A DNA stretch of 64,000 bases from Mycobacterium sp. SM1 (GCF_018361265.1 NZ_JAFLNH010000001.1:186001-250000), one strand, 5' to 3'; positions 11,892-22,625 are shown, counted from the stretch's first letter. Notes: generated by a model from the letters alone, not told the origin. Program-made: numbers and translations.

Positions 11892-13266
11892 TCACGCGAC
11901 TTGCACCCCGTCTCGGGGTTGTTCGGCGGCCTTGCGGCCGCGTCCCTTCCGCGCTTCACGGCCACCTGCCCGGCCAGGCCGGGTCTTACGGTCGGCTCCA
12001 CGCTTGACGGCGGCCCCAACTGGGCCGACGACGCTAATGGTTTCCTGGTAGCGCGCGAGGTTGATCGCGGCGTTGTCATCGCGCTGATGGACCGCCAAAC
12101 ACGTGGCACATTGCCACTTTTCGTCCCATCCGATGTCCTGCACATGCCCACAAAGGTGGCAGGTTTTGCTCGACGGGAACCAGCGGTTGGCCACCAACTG
12201 CGACCCGTACCAGCCCGTTTTGTAGGACAGATGCCGGCGTGGTGTGCCCAGGGCGGCATCGGAGTGCCCGCGCCGCCGGGCACGAGCCCCCGGCAGCCCT
12301 TTTTGCCGCAGCATCCCGGCGGCGTCCAAACCTTCCACCACGATGCGGCCGTGGGTTTTGGCCAATCGTGTTGTCAGGACGTGCAGGTGATGGGTGCGGA
12401 CATCGTTGAGCCGGCGATACAGCCGAGACATCTCGGTGGTGCGCTCACGGTAGCGCCGTGAGCCTTTCCTGCAGCGCGACCGTGCCCGGCACACGTGGCG
12501 TAGCTCGCGCAGCGCCGCGTCGAGCGGTCGCGGATTAGCCACCTGTTCGATCACCAGACCCTCAGCGCTGGCGACCGTCGCCAAACGACGCACACCCACG
12601 TCGACACCCACCCGCGAACCTGGTTGCGCGACCCCGGGTTGCAGCGGGCGCTGCACCAGCACCCGAGCACTCACATCCAGGCGAGTGCCGTTGCGGCGCA
12701 AGCTGATCGCCAGCACCCGCGCCCGCCCAGCACGGATGAGTCGCTCGATGCGGCGGGTGCTCTCGTGGGTGCGGGCGGTGCCGATCACCGGCAAGGCGAC
12801 ATGCCGGCGATCCGGTTCGACGCGCATCGCCCCGGTGGTGAACGTCACGCGGTCGGCGTCGCGTCCCTTCTTCTTCAACCGGGGGAAGCCCATCGGCTTG
12901 CCCTCACGTTTGCCCGATCGGGAGGGTGGCGTCCCAGTAGGCGTCCACCGCGGCGGCGATCCCGCCCGCGTAGGCCTCTTTAGAGCACTCACCCCACCAC
13001 GGCTGGCCCGTCTCGGCGTTGACACACACCTCGTCTTTGACCTGATTCCAGCGTTTCCGCAGCACCGGCAGCGAGGGCCTCGCTGTCTTAACACCGGCGG
13101 CGCGCCACGCCCGGATATCGCCTTTCAGCGTGGCGGCGGCCCAGTTGTAGGCCTTGCGGCGGGCCCCGAAATGCCGCGCCAGCGACCTGGCTTGATCCGC
13201 GGTCGGGTCCAGGGTGAAACAGAACGCCTGCACACACCAGCCGTCGGGCACCTCGAAACGCGGCAT
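11892..13266 (-). pseudogene. tnpB: IS607 TnpB RNA-guided endonuclease, frameshifted
   Basis: The N-terminal part starts at the ATG at 13266 (PRFEVPDGWCVQAFCFTLDP) and ends at a stop near 12904; the rest continues in another frame from about 12950 (SRSGKREGKPMGFPRLKKKG). The break falls just after VDAYW, where the family reads WNWQxSRSG, so a small indel near 12920-12950 is the likely cause. The RuvC centre is intact: Asp in GVDVGVRRLA, Glu in VVEGLDAAG, Asp in RDDNAAINLARY, plus the zinc ribbon CHLCG...CATC. Translation would need frameshifting or the protein is dead. Confidence 0.85.
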
Positions 13267-13267
13267 C

Positions 13268-13852
13268 TCAGGCCACCTCCACCTCGTCGGACGCCGCGGC
13301 CGCCAGCGCGCGCTTGGCCCCGTTCTGCGCAGCGCGTTTGCCATACAACCGAGCGCACATACTGGTGAGGATCTCGCTCATATCGCCCACCAGGTCGTCA
13401 TCGACCTCAGCGGAATCGACCACCACCAGCTCACGGCCTTGGGCGCCAAGAGCGGCTTCGACGTATTCAGAGCCGAACCGGCAGAACCGATCCCGATGCT
13501 CCACCACGATCCGACTCACCGTCGGGTCACGCAGCAGCGCAAGGAACTTGCGACGGCGCCCATTCAACGCAGAGCCAACCCCGACAACCACCTTGTCGAC
13601 CGGGATCTGTTGGGCGGTGGCCCACGCCGTCACCCGAGCCACCTGCCGATCCAAATCAGCCTTCTGATCGGCCGAGGACACCCGCGCGTAGACGGCGGTG
13701 CGCCCTCGTGAGCCAGCCTCGCCGGTCGGCTCATCCACCACAATCAGCCGACCCACTCGCCGGGCGGGCACCGGCAGCAACCCGGCGCTAAACCAGCGAT
13801 ACGCAGTCACCCGCGCAACACCGTTGCGCTCAGCCCACGCCGCCAGATTCAC
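13268..13852 (-). CDS. tnpA: IS607 serine recombinase TnpA
   Basis: 194 residues from the GTG at 13852 (VNLAAWAERNGVARVTAYRW); an upstream start at 13882 would lie outside the inverted repeat, in lpqA. The N-terminus is a MerR-like helix-turn-helix, then a resolvase domain: TAVYARVSSADQKADLDRQ contains the catalytic serine, and VEHRDRFCRFG the active-site arginines. IS607 recombinases insert at GG dinucleotides without target duplication. The frame is complete and no residue looks missing. Confidence 0.9.
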   Translation of the reverse strand: MNLAAWAERNGVARVTAYRWFSAGLLPVPARRVGRLIVVDEPTGEAGSRGRTAVYARVSSADQKADLDRQVARVTAWATAQQIPVDKVVVGVGSALNGRRRKFLALLRDPTVSRIVVEHRDRFCRFGSEYVEAALGAQGRELVVVDSAEVDDDLVGDMSEILTSMCARLYGKRAAQNGAKRALAAAASDEVEVA

Positions 13853-13874
13853 ACTTCTGTTCCTACAGCACACC

Positions 13875-14504
13875 GCTGACAACTACCGACCACTCAACCC
13901 CCAACAGTTGGCAGCCCTGCTGGCCGCGGCCTGTATGCGGGTCGTGGGCGGCACCCCGGTGTTCAACGGCTTGCCCTACCCGACGTCACCCGTAGACGTC
14001 GACACGATCCTGCTGGATCAGTCGCGGATGCGCGCGATTACCAGAGCCGGCGAAAGCCTGAGCGTCATCCCGTCGATGGACACCAGGCACCCGATGGATC
14101 TCAACATCCTCGCCGAGACGGCGCCACCGCAATGCCAGTTCGTTTATTCGGAGACGGCAACTTTCGGGTCGGACATCGCCGGGTTCCACAAAAGAACCTT
14201 CCAGGATCCGCCGGCCAGCGCGCTGATCTCCGAGGGCGCCGCGGCTTATCACGATGCCGGCACCGCGCGGCGCGCCTTCGACTCCCTGGCGGCGGTCGTG
14301 CAGCGCTGCGCGGGCAGCCCCACGGGGGAGCTTCTCGTCGGCGCGTGGAGCGCCGATGCCGAATCCCTGCATACCCGGCCCGGCGGCTGCGGGCGTGACT
14401 ACCGTCTTAAATCCGTGGTTTTGCTGGAAGTCACGTCCTGCGGGTTTCCGGAGTCGGTGTCCGAGATCGTGATGACGAACCTCGCCGCCCGCGTACCCGG
14501 TTAA
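13875..14504 (+). pseudogene. lpqA: lpqA 3' fragment: sensor-domain lipoprotein without signal peptide
   Basis: The open frame starting inside the element (13698) enters lpqA at ADNYRPLNPQQLAALLAAA and runs to the TAA at 14502-14504. It matches the PknH-like extracellular sensor domain shared by mycobacterial lipoproteins and PknH: CMRVVGGTPVF, QCQFVYSETATFGSD, FHKRTFQDPP, the Cys pairs CAGS and CGRDYRLKSVV. The signal peptide and lipobox are gone, so any product would stay in the cytoplasm. The stop overlaps the convergent mnmA stop. Confidence 0.8.
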
Positions 14505-15586
14505 CGGGAGGGCGCCGACGTGCCCGCGATCGTCGCGCTGCCGATCACCTCGTCGCCGTCGGGGTCGGGCCGGTAGAGCACCAGGGTCTGCCCGCGCGCC
14601 ACCCCGCGCAGCGCAGACCGCAACCGAACGACAAGCTCACCATCGACCAACTCCGCTATGGCACCGACGGTTTCGCCGTGCGCACGCACCTGAACCTGGC
14701 ACTCGACGGGTCCCGACGGCGCTGTTCCCGAGGTGAACACCGGTGCGCGCCCGGTCAGCGCCCACACCGCCAGTTCAGAGGCAGCGCCAACGCGCACGGT
14801 ACCGGTGTCGGCGTCGATCGCGGTCACATAGCGCGGACGGCCATCTGGTCCGGGCCCGGCGATGCCCAGCCCCTTGCGCTGGCCGATGGTGAAGTTGTGC
14901 ACCCCGCCGTGTTCGGCCAGCACCGTGCCGCGGGCATCGACCACCCGGCCGGGCCGCACCCCAAGCCGCTCACCGAGAAAAGCGCGGGTGTCTCCGGAGG
15001 GAATGAAGCAAATGTCATGGCTGTCCGGCTTCTCGGCGACCGCCAGCCCCCGGCGCGCCGCCTCCGCGCGGATCTGCGGCTTCGGTGTGTCGCCAACCGG
15101 GAACGCCGCGTGGCGCAGCTGATCGGCGGTGAGCACGGCCAGCACGTAGGACTGATCCTTGTCCCGATCGACAGCCCGGCGCAGTCGCCCGTCGGAGAGC
15201 CGTGCGTAATGACCGGTGGCCACGGCATCAAAACCCAGCGCCAGGGCACGCGCCGACAACGCGGAGAACTTGATCCGCTGGTTACACCGGATGCACGGGT
15301 TCGGTGTCTCCCCGCGTGCGTAGGACAACACGAAGTCGTCGATCACATCCTCTGTGAACTTGTCAGCAAAATCCCAAACGTAAAAGGGGATCCCGAGGAG
15401 ATCGGCGACGCGGCGGGCGTCCCTGGCGTCTTCTTTCGAGCAGCATCCCCGCGACCCGGTGCGCAGCGTCGCCGGAGCAGCGGACAGCGCGAGGTGCACG
15501 CCGACCACGTCGTGCCCGGCGTCGACCATCCGGGCGGCGGCCACCGACGAGTCGACACCGCCGCTCATCGCCACCAGCACTTTCAT
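14501..15586 (-). CDS. mnmA: tRNA-specific 2-thiouridylase
   Basis: 361 residues. Adds sulfur at U34 of tRNA Lys, Glu and Gln using ATP and persulfide sulfur. PP-loop motif [10 protein letters not shown] at residues 8-17; catalytic cysteines in [10 protein letters not shown] and in [12 protein letters not shown]. The start overlaps the stop of iscS in an ATGA, tying it to the cysteine desulfurase that supplies sulfur. Same order as Rv3024c-Rv3025c. Confidence 0.97.
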   Translation of the reverse strand: MKVLVAMSGGVDSSVAAARMVDAGHDVVGVHLALSAAPATLRTGSRGCCSKEDARDARRVADLLGIPFYVWDFADKFTEDVIDDFVLSYARGETPNPCIRCNQRIKFSALSARALALGFDAVATGHYARLSDGRLRRAVDRDKDQSYVLAVLTADQLRHAAFPVGDTPKPQIRAEAARRGLAVAEKPDSHDICFIPSGDTRAFLGERLGVRPGRVVDARGTVLAEHGGVHNFTIGQRKGLGIAGPGPDGRPRYVTAIDADTGTVRVGAASELAVWALTGRAPVFTSGTAPSGPVECQVQVRAHGETVGAIAELVDGELVVRLRSALRGVARGQTLVLYRPDPDGDEVIGSATIAGTSAPSR

Positions 15587-16764
15587 CGAGCCGGCCCCGC
15601 GGCTGCCACAGCAGCCCGGCGGGCGCGGGCCACCGCGCCGGGAAGCACCGCCAACACCGCATCGATGTCAGCGTCGACACTGGTGTGCCCCAGCGACAGT
15701 CGCAGCGAACCGCGGGCACTGGCCGCATCAGCGCCCATCGCGACCAGGACATGCGAGGGCTCGGCCACTCCGGCGGTGCATGCCGATCCGGTTGAGCATT
15801 CAATACCGTTGGCGTCCAACAACATCAACAACGCATCGCCTTCGCAGCCGTCGAAAGTGAAGTGCGCGTTTCCCGGTAGACGCCGGGCACCGACGGCGCC
15901 GTTGAGACGGGTGCCCGGGACCTGGGCCAAAACCGCGTCGATCAGCCGGTCACGCAAGGAACGAAGCCGTGTGCCGTTGGCCTCCAGGCCGTCCACGGCG
16001 ATCTGCAGCGCCGTCGCCATCCCGACAGCTGCGGCGACATCCGGTGTTCCGGAACGGATGTCGCGTTCCTGGCCGCCACCATGCGATAACGGCACACAGG
16101 CGACGTCCCGCCGCAGCAGCAATGCCCCGGCACCGGGTGGGCCGCCGAACTTGTGCGCGGCCACGCTCATCGCGGACAAGCCGCTGGCGGCAAAGCCAAC
16201 CGGCAGCTGGCCGACCGCCTGGATGGCATCGCTGTGCATGGGAACCTCGAATTCGGCAGCGATCGAGGCGAGTTCGGCGATCGGCATGATGGTGCCGACC
16301 TCATTGTTCGCCCACATCACCGACACCAGCGCAATGTCGTCATGGCGCTGCAGCAGCTCGCGCAGCGCGGCCGGCGACACCGACCCGTCGGGGGCGGTAG
16401 GCAGCCACGTCACTTCGGCGCCGTCATGTTCGGTGAGCCAGTTCACCGTGTCGAGCACGGCATGGTGTTCCACTTCGGTGGTGACGATGCGCCGGTGCTG
16501 CGGCTGCGCCTTGCGGCGCGCCCAGTAAATGCCTTTCACGGCGAGGTTGTCGCTTTCGGTGCCACCTGCGGTGAAAATCACCTCTGACGGGCGCGCGCCC
16601 AACTTGTCCGCGATCAGTTCGCGGGATTCTTCCATCCGGCGTCGTGCCGCGCGCCCAGAGGTGTGCAGCGACGAGGCATTGCCGACCGTGCCGAGCACAG
16701 CCGCCATGGCCTCGATGGCCGCGGGATACATCGGGGTGGTGGCGGCATGATCCAGGTACACCAT
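15583..16764 (-). CDS. iscS: Cysteine desulfurase IscS
   Basis: 393 residues from the ATG at 16764 ([20 protein letters not shown]); the frame opens 21 codons earlier but the family starts here. PLP enzyme that removes sulfur from cysteine for Fe-S clusters and tRNA thiolation. The PLP-binding lysine lies in [14 protein letters not shown] and the persulfide cysteine in [18 protein letters not shown] and NNEVGTI are conserved cofactor contacts. Operon with mnmA. Confidence 0.97.
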   Translation of the reverse strand: MVYLDHAATTPMYPAAIEAMAAVLGTVGNASSLHTSGRAARRRMEESRELIADKLGARPSEVIFTAGGTESDNLAVKGIYWARRKAQPQHRRIVTTEVEHHAVLDTVNWLTEHDGAEVTWLPTAPDGSVSPAALRELLQRHDDIALVSVMWANNEVGTIMPIAELASIAAEFEVPMHSDAIQAVGQLPVGFAASGLSAMSVAAHKFGGPPGAGALLLRRDVACVPLSHGGGQERDIRSGTPDVAAAVGMATALQIAVDGLEANGTRLRSLRDRLIDAVLAQVPGTRLNGAVGARRLPGNAHFTFDGCEGDALLMLLDANGIECSTGSACTAGVAEPSHVLVAMGADAASARGSLRLSLGHTSVDADIDAVLAVLPGAVARARRAAVAAAGPAR

Positions 16765-16864
16765 GACGGGCTCAGGATACCGGGCAATTGCCCCCACCCG
16801 GCGGTGATGCCGGCCGGGCGGCGGCACACCCGGCAGGCCGAGCCGGCGGGTCCAGGCGCTCGGC

Positions 16865-17821
16865 TCAGCCCTTGCGCGCCTTGACGGCCTCGGTCAGCTG
16901 CGGAGCGACCTTGAACAAGTCACCGACCACGCCGAAGTCGGTGATCTCGAAGATCGGCGCCTCCTCATCCTTGTTGACCGCGACAATGGTCTTGGAGGTC
17001 TGCATGCCCGCGCGGTGCTGGATGGCGCCGGAGATGCCCAGCGCGATGTAAAGCTGTGGGGAGACCGTCTTGCCGGTCTGGCCCACCTGAAACTGGCCCG
17101 GATAGTAGCCGGAGTCAACGGCCGCGCGCGACGCGCCGACCGCGGCACCCAGCGCGTCGGCCAATTCCTCGACCACCCGGAAGTTCTCCGCGCTGCCCAC
17201 ACCGCGCCCACCGGAGACCACGATGGCCGCCTCGGTCAGATCCGGCCGGTCGCCGGCCACCGCGGGCTGGCGCGAGATGATCTTGGTGGCGTTGTCCGCG
17301 GGGGCGGGAACCTCGACCATGACCTGCTCGCCCTTACCGTCGGCCGGCTGCGCCTCGATGGAGCCCGCCCGCACGGTGATCACCGGGGTGTCGCCGTTGG
17401 CCTGCGCCTCAACGGTGAATGCGCCGCCGAAGATGGAGTGCACCACCTTGGCGCCCTCTTTCACATCGACCGCGTCGACCAACAGCCCCGCGCCGATCCG
17501 GGCGGCCACCCGGCCCGCGATTTCCTTGCCGGTGGCGGTGGCGGCCAGCAACACTGCCGCCGGAGCAGATGATTCGGCCAGCGCAGCCAGCACATCGACA
17601 TAGGGGGTGATCAGGTAATTCTCGACGGTTTCGGACTCGGCGACGTAGATCTTTTCGGCGCCTGCCGCCGTGAGCCCGTCGATCAGCGGCGCGGCCGCCC
17701 CCGGGCGCCCGACCACGACGGCGGCCGGCTCGCCCAGTCGGCGCGCGGCGGTCAGCAATTCGGCGGTGACCTTTTTCAGCGCGCCTTCGGTGTGCTCGAC
17801 GAGCACCAGTACTTCAGCCAT
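16865..17821 (-). CDS. fixB: Electron transfer flavoprotein alpha subunit
   Basis: 318 residues. ETF-alpha binds FAD in its C-terminal domain ([47 protein letters not shown]) and passes electrons from acyl-CoA dehydrogenases to the respiratory chain. 63 bp downstream of fixA in the same orientation, as in Rv3028c-Rv3029c. Confidence 0.96.
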   Translation of the reverse strand: MAEVLVLVEHTEGALKKVTAELLTAARRLGEPAAVVVGRPGAAAPLIDGLTAAGAEKIYVAESETVENYLITPYVDVLAALAESSAPAAVLLAATATGKEIAGRVAARIGAGLLVDAVDVKEGAKVVHSIFGGAFTVEAQANGDTPVITVRAGSIEAQPADGKGEQVMVEVPAPADNATKIISRQPAVAGDRPDLTEAAIVVSGGRGVGSAENFRVVEELADALGAAVGASRAAVDSGYYPGQFQVGQTGKTVSPQLYIALGISGAIQHRAGMQTSKTIVAVNKDEEAPIFEITDFGVVGDLFKVAPQLTEAVKARKG

Positions 17822-17884
17822 AGATGAGCCTCCATAGACGAGCCTTGTGCCTTTTTGGGTGGGGTGCGGCGGGGGAACAGCCCG

Positions 17885-18685
17885 CTAGATCAGCTTCTGC
17901 GCGATCAGGTACTCGGCGATCTTGATGCCCCCGTCGCCCTCGTCGCGAATCTTCACTCCGGCGCTTCGGGGCGGCTTCGGTGTCGCCGACAGCACCGTCG
18001 AACCGGCGTTGGCCAGCCCAACCTCGTCGGGCTCGACCCCGATATCGGCCAGCGTCACGGTGGTGACTTCCTTTTTCTTGGCGGCCATGATGCCCTTGAA
18101 GGACGGGAAGCGTGGCTCGTTGATCTTTTCGTTCACGCTCACGACCGCGGGCAGCGGCGCCTCGAGGATGAACACACCTTCATCGGTCTCCCGCTCGCCG
18201 GTGACCTTGCCGCCCTCGACCGAGAGTTTGCGCAGGTGGGTGAGCTGCGGCAGGCCCAGATATTCGGCGATGATAGCCGGCACGGCACCGGCCACACCGT
18301 CGGTGGACTCGTTACCGGCGATCACCAGCTCAGTGCCCTCGATGGTGCCCAGCGCCCGCGCCAGCGCCCACGCGGTCTGTATGACATCGGAGCCGTGCAT
18401 CCCGTCGTCTTTGAGATGGACCGCCTTGTCGGCCCCCATGGACAGGGCCTTGCGAATCGCCTCGGCGGCCCGCTCGGGGCCCGCCGTGAGCACCGTCACC
18501 GATCCCTCGATGCCGTCAGCGGCCTCTTTCTCCCGGATCTGCAGTGCCTCTTCGACGGCCCGCTCGTTGATTTCGTCCAGCACGGCGTCGGCGGCCCCGC
18601 GGTCCAAGGTGAAATCACCCTCGGTGAGCTTGCGCTCCGACCAGGTGTCCGGGACCTGCTTGATCAAGACGACGATGTTCGTCAT
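17885..18685 (-). CDS. fixA: Electron transfer flavoprotein beta subunit
   Basis: 266 residues from the ATG at 18685 (MTNIVVLIKQVPDTWSERKL); the open frame continues 144 codons upstream with no family similarity. The beta subunit binds AMP (VIAGNESTDGVAGAVPAIIAEYLG) and carries the partner recognition loop near PLPAVVSVNEKINEPRFPS. It leads the fixA-fixB operon; the 221-bp gap to the divergent methyltransferase should hold promoters for both. Confidence 0.96.
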   Translation of the reverse strand: MTNIVVLIKQVPDTWSERKLTEGDFTLDRGAADAVLDEINERAVEEALQIREKEAADGIEGSVTVLTAGPERAAEAIRKALSMGADKAVHLKDDGMHGSDVIQTAWALARALGTIEGTELVIAGNESTDGVAGAVPAIIAEYLGLPQLTHLRKLSVEGGKVTGERETDEGVFILEAPLPAVVSVNEKINEPRFPSFKGIMAAKKKEVTTVTLADIGVEPDEVGLANAGSTVLSATPKPPRSAGVKIRDEGDGGIKIAEYLIAQKLI

Positions 18686-18906
18686 GAGTGGGTTCGTCCT
18701 CCTCGACGGAGTCCCGCAGCCCCCGGCTGCAAGACGTCGGTCACGGTCTTCGCAACCGCACACTCGTGTTACTCTCGGGTAACTTTGTGCGTTCGCCTTC
18801 ACACCATAGCGGGTCCGGCGAGTTCGGCCGCCGGTGTCCGCCGATGCCGTGGACAACTGCGGCGGGCCGTTCGCCAACCTGCCGCTTCGGATAGCCTGCC
18901 ATAGCG

Positions 18907-19722
18907 ATGAGCGCATTTGTTCCCGGGGCTCCCCGCAACATCGACATGCCGTCGGCGGCCGGCGCGGCATTGGCGCTGACGGGCGAGCGCACCGTCCCCG
19001 GCCTGGCCGTAGAGAACTACTGGTTTCACCGGCACCGGGTGGCGTATCAGCGGCTCGCGCCGTTATGTGCGGGTCGCGAGGTGCTCGACGCCGGGTGCGG
19101 CGAAGGCTATGGCGCACGTTTGATCGCCGGCGTCGCCCGCCGGGTGATCGGGCTGGACTACGACGAGGCCACGGTGGCCCATGTCCGCGCCCACTATCCG
19201 CAGGTGGACGTCATCCACGCCAACCTCGCCGAGATGCCACTCCCGGACGGCTCGGTGGATGCCGTGGTCAGCCTGCAAGTCATCGAGCACCTGTGGGACC
19301 AGGCCCGGTTTCTCCGCGAGTGCTTCCGCGTGCTGCGCCCGTCGGGGTTGCTGATGGTGTCCACCCCCAACCGGATCACCTTCTCCCCGGGCCGTGACAC
19401 CCCGATCAACCCGTTTCACACTCGCGAGCTCAACGCCGACGAACTCACGGCGCTGCTTGCCGGCGTGGGGTTTTCGCCGGTATCGATGAGCGGGATATTC
19501 CACGGGCCGCGCCTGCGGGAGATGGACTCCCGCCACGGCGGCTCGATCGTCGACGCGCAGATTGCGCGGGCGCTGGCCGGCGCACCTTGGCCCCCGCAGT
19601 TGCTGGCCGACGTCGCCGCGGTCACCACCGCCGACTTCGACATCGTCGACGCCGAGGATGCACATGATGGCCGCGACATCGACTCCAGCCTGGATCTGCT
19701 CGCGATGGCGGTGCGCCCGTGA
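18907..19722 (+). CDS. SAM-dependent methyltransferase of the MGLP cluster (Rv3030-like)
   Basis: 271 residues, ATG at 18907. Class I Rossmann methyltransferase: motif I VLDAGCGEGYG (about residues 60-70), then GLDYDEATV, VSLQVIEHLWDQ and FRVLRPSGLLMVSTPN. First of three overlapping genes matching Rv3030-Rv3032, the cluster for 6-O-methylglucose lipopolysaccharide, so sugar O-methylation is the likely job. Its stop overlaps the start of the GH57 gene. Confidence 0.88.
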   Translation: MSAFVPGAPRNIDMPSAAGAALALTGERTVPGLAVENYWFHRHRVAYQRLAPLCAGREVLDAGCGEGYGARLIAGVARRVIGLDYDEATVAHVRAHYPQVDVIHANLAEMPLPDGSVDAVVSLQVIEHLWDQARFLRECFRVLRPSGLLMVSTPNRITFSPGRDTPINPFHTRELNADELTALLAGVGFSPVSMSGIFHGPRLREMDSRHGGSIVDAQIARALAGAPWPPQLLADVAAVTTADFDIVDAEDAHDGRDIDSSLDLLAMAVRP

Positions 19723-21290
19723 GCGCCGGGGACCGGGTGCCGGGTTTGTTCACCCTGGTGCTGCACACCCACCTCCCCTGGCTGGCCCACCACGGCCGCT
19801 GGCCCGTCGGTGAGGAATGGCTCTACCAATCCTGGTCGGCGGCCTACCTTCCGCTGCTGCGGCTGCTGCGCCGCCTGGCCGGGGAGGGCAGGCGCGGGGT
19901 GATTACGCTCGGGATGACCCCGGTGGTGACCGCGCAGCTCGACGACCCGTACTGCCTCGAGGGCATGCATCACTGGCTGGGAAACTGGCGGCTGCGTGCG
20001 ACCGAGGCTGCCGGGTTGCGCTCCGGCTACCCCTCGGATCCACCCAGCGCTTGCTCACCGGAAGCCCTGCGGCTCTTCGGGATTCGTGAATGCATCGAGG
20101 CCGATCGGGCGATCGATGACTTTGCCGTGTGGTGGCGGCACGGCGCCAGCCCGCTGCTGCGCGGCCTCGTCGACGCCGGCACGGTGGAACTGCTCGGCGG
20201 ACCGCTGGCACACCCGTTTCAGCCGCTGCTCGCGCCGCGGCTGCGGGAGTTCGCGTTGCGCGAAGGGCTGGCCGACGCCCAGCTACGGCTGGGCCGCGCC
20301 CCTGCCGGCATTTGGGCACCCGAATGCGCGTACGCCCCGGGGATGGAACACGACTACGCGGCCGGCGGGGTCTCGCACTTCATCGTCGACGGCCCCGCGC
20401 TGCATGGCGACACGGCCCTGGGCCGGCCGGTGGGTGACACCGGGGTGATCGCGTTCGGGCGCGACCTGCAGGTGAGCTACCGGGTGTGGTCGCCGAAATC
20501 CGGTTACCCGGGCCACGGCGCCTACCGGGATTTCCACACCTATGACCACCGCACGGGTCTCAAGCCGGCCCGCGTCACCGGCCGCAACATACCACCGCAC
20601 GCCAAGGCGCCCTACGATCCCGAGCGTGCCGCCCGTGCGGTTGGCGCGCATGTCGCGGATTTCGTCGACGTGGTCCGCAACCGGCTGTCGGCCGAGTCGC
20701 AGCGCATCGGGCGTCCGGCGCACGTGGTCGCCGCTTTCGACACCGAGCTGTTCGGCCACTGGTGGTACGAAGGTCCGATGTGGCTGGAACAGGTGCTGCG
20801 GGCGCTGCCCGCCGCAGGTGTGCGCGTCGGTACGCTGACCGATGCGATCGCCGGCGGATTCATCGGAGCCCCAGTCGAATTACCACCGAGTTCCTGGGGT
20901 TCCGGCAAGGACTGGCGGGTGTGGACCGGGGACAAGGTGGCCGATCTGGTGCAGCTCAACGCCGAAGTGGTTGATACCGCGCTGACCGCCGTCGACAAGG
21001 CGCTGGCGCACCCGGCCGCGCCGGCCGGCCCAGCACCGCGCGATCGGATCGCCGATCAGATCCTGCGCGAGACGCTGCTCACGGTCTCCAGTGACTGGCC
21101 GTTCATGGTGAGCAAGGAGTCCGCCGCCGATTACGCCCGCTACCGTGCCCATCTGCACGCCCACGCCACCCGGGAGATCGCCGATGCGCTGGCGTCGGGG
21201 CACCGGCAGACCGCGCAGCGACTGGCCGACGGGTGGAACCGCGCCGACGGGCTGTTCGGCGCCCTGGACGCCCGCAGGCTGCCGCGATGA
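19719..21290 (+). CDS. GH57 alpha-glucan branching enzyme-like protein (Rv3031-like)
   Basis: 523 residues, GTG start overlapping the previous stop by 4 bp. GH57 signature blocks are visible: FTLVLHTHLPWLAHHG near the start, GIWAPECAYAPG with the nucleophile Glu, and FDTELFGHWWYEGP with the acid/base Asp, then a helical C-terminal domain. In mycobacteria the neighbours make methylglucose lipopolysaccharide, where this enzyme is thought to place alpha-1,6 branches on the glucan. Confidence 0.9.
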   Translation: MSAGDRVPGLFTLVLHTHLPWLAHHGRWPVGEEWLYQSWSAAYLPLLRLLRRLAGEGRRGVITLGMTPVVTAQLDDPYCLEGMHHWLGNWRLRATEAAGLRSGYPSDPPSACSPEALRLFGIRECIEADRAIDDFAVWWRHGASPLLRGLVDAGTVELLGGPLAHPFQPLLAPRLREFALREGLADAQLRLGRAPAGIWAPECAYAPGMEHDYAAGGVSHFIVDGPALHGDTALGRPVGDTGVIAFGRDLQVSYRVWSPKSGYPGHGAYRDFHTYDHRTGLKPARVTGRNIPPHAKAPYDPERAARAVGAHVADFVDVVRNRLSAESQRIGRPAHVVAAFDTELFGHWWYEGPMWLEQVLRALPAAGVRVGTLTDAIAGGFIGAPVELPPSSWGSGKDWRVWTGDKVADLVQLNAEVVDTALTAVDKALAHPAAPAGPAPRDRIADQILRETLLTVSSDWPFMVSKESAADYARYRAHLHAHATREIADALASGHRQTAQRLADGWNRADGLFGALDARRLPR

Positions 21291-21327
21291 GGCTGTGCCG
21301 GGGCGAGCGCGTGGGCCGGAGGCGGGC

Positions 21328-22572
21328 GTGAAAATCATGATGGTGTCCTGGGAGTACCCGCCGGTGGTGATCGGCGGGCTGGGACGCCACGTCCACCAGC
21401 TGTCAACCGCCCTGGCTGCGGCCGGTCATGACGTCGTGGTGCTGTCCCGCCGTCCCGCGGACACCGATCCGAGCACGCATCCGTCGTCGGACGAGATCCG
21501 CGAGGATGTGAGAGTTGTCGCGGCCGCGCAGGATCCGCACGAGTTCACCTTCACCCACGACATGATGGCATGGACCTTGGCGATGGGCCATGCCATGATC
21601 CGTGCCGGCCTGTCGCTGAAAACCACCGACTCGTCCGGCCTTTGGCGTCCTGACGTGGTGCATGCGCACGACTGGCTGGTGGCTCATCCGGCCATCGCGC
21701 TCGCCGAATTCTATGATGTACCCCTCGTTTCCACCATTCATGCGACCGAAGCCGGCCGCCACTCCGGCTGGGTCTCAGGTGCCCTCAGCCGTCAGGTGCA
21801 CGCGATCGAATCCTGGCTGGTACGTGAATCCGATTCGCTGATCACCTGTTCGGCGTCGATGCGTGACGAGATCACCGAGCTTTTCGGCCCGGGTCTGGCA
21901 GAGATAACCGTTATCCGCAACGGGATCGACGCCGCCCGTTGGCCGTTCGCCCCACGCCGTCCCCGGACCCAGCCACCCGAATTGCTCTTCGTGGGGCGGT
22001 TGGAGTACGAGAAGGGCGTGCACGACATCATCGCCGCACTGCCCCGGATCCGACGAGCCCATCCCGGCACCAGATTGACCATCGCCGGCGAGGGCACCCA
22101 GCAAGACTGGCTGGTCGAACAGGCGCGCAAGCACCGGGTGCTCAAGGCAACGACGTTCCTCGGGCGGGTAGACCACGCCGACCTGTTGCGGTTGTTGCAT
22201 CGCGCCGACGCCGCCGTGCTGCCCAGCCACTATGAGCCGTTCGGCCTGGTCGCACTGGAAGCCGCCGCGGCCGGCGCCCCGCTGGTGACCTCGAACATCG
22301 GCGGCCTGGGCGAGGCGGTGATCGACGGGCAGACCGGGGTGTCCTGTCCGCCCCGTGACGTTGCGCGACTGGCCGCCGCCGTGCGCGCCGTGCTCGACGA
22401 CCCCGACGCCGCGCAGCGCCGCGCCCACGCCGCTCGCCGGCGTCTGAGCTCCGAGTTCGACTGGCACACCGTGGCGGGGGAAACCGCGCAGGTGTACCTG
22501 GCGGCCAAGCGGCGCGAACGTCAGCCGCTGCCGCGGTTGCCCATCGTCGAGCACGCGCTGCCTAACCGCTAG
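21328..22572 (+). CDS. GT4 alpha-1,4-glucosyltransferase (Rv3032-like)
   Basis: 414 residues from the GTG at 21328, with GGAGG 5 bp upstream; the longer frame to 21145 overlaps the GH57 gene. Begins VKIMMVSWEYPPVVIGGLGRHVHQL, the ADP/UDP-glucose glycogen-synthase-like N-terminus. GT-B fold: HAHDWLVAHPA, LLFVGRLEYEKGVHDII, and the retaining motif EPFGLVALEAAAAG. Rv3032 elongates the alpha-1,4-glucan of MGLP and contributes to glycogen. Third gene of the cluster. Confidence 0.92.
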   Translation: MKIMMVSWEYPPVVIGGLGRHVHQLSTALAAAGHDVVVLSRRPADTDPSTHPSSDEIREDVRVVAAAQDPHEFTFTHDMMAWTLAMGHAMIRAGLSLKTTDSSGLWRPDVVHAHDWLVAHPAIALAEFYDVPLVSTIHATEAGRHSGWVSGALSRQVHAIESWLVRESDSLITCSASMRDEITELFGPGLAEITVIRNGIDAARWPFAPRRPRTQPPELLFVGRLEYEKGVHDIIAALPRIRRAHPGTRLTIAGEGTQQDWLVEQARKHRVLKATTFLGRVDHADLLRLLHRADAAVLPSHYEPFGLVALEAAAAGAPLVTSNIGGLGEAVIDGQTGVSCPPRDVARLAAAVRAVLDDPDAAQRRAHAARRRLSSEFDWHTVAGETAQVYLAAKRRERQPLPRLPIVEHALPNR

Positions 22573-22625
22573 CCCGGACGCGCGGTTGGCGCTTCCGGTA
22601 AGACACCGGTCCCGAGGTCCCCGTG

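Larger units (their letters stand above)
11854..13874 (-). mobile_element. IS607-type insertion element (tnpA serine recombinase + tnpB)
   Basis: About 2.0 kb bounded by a perfect 9-bp inverted repeat: GGTGTGCTG at 11854-11862 and CAGCACACC at 13866-13874. Both genes read leftward with tnpA first; 1 bp separates the tnpA stop from the tnpB start. This is the IS607 layout: a MerR-like/serine recombinase moves the element, and TnpB is an RNA-guided nuclease. It splits lpqA. tnpA looks intact while tnpB carries a frameshift, so mobility may survive without nuclease function. Confidence 0.85.

Noticed and set aside
14678-16528. 616-codon plus-strand frame opposite mnmA/iscS
   Set aside because: Low-complexity antisense frame; both minus-strand genes have full catalytic motifs.
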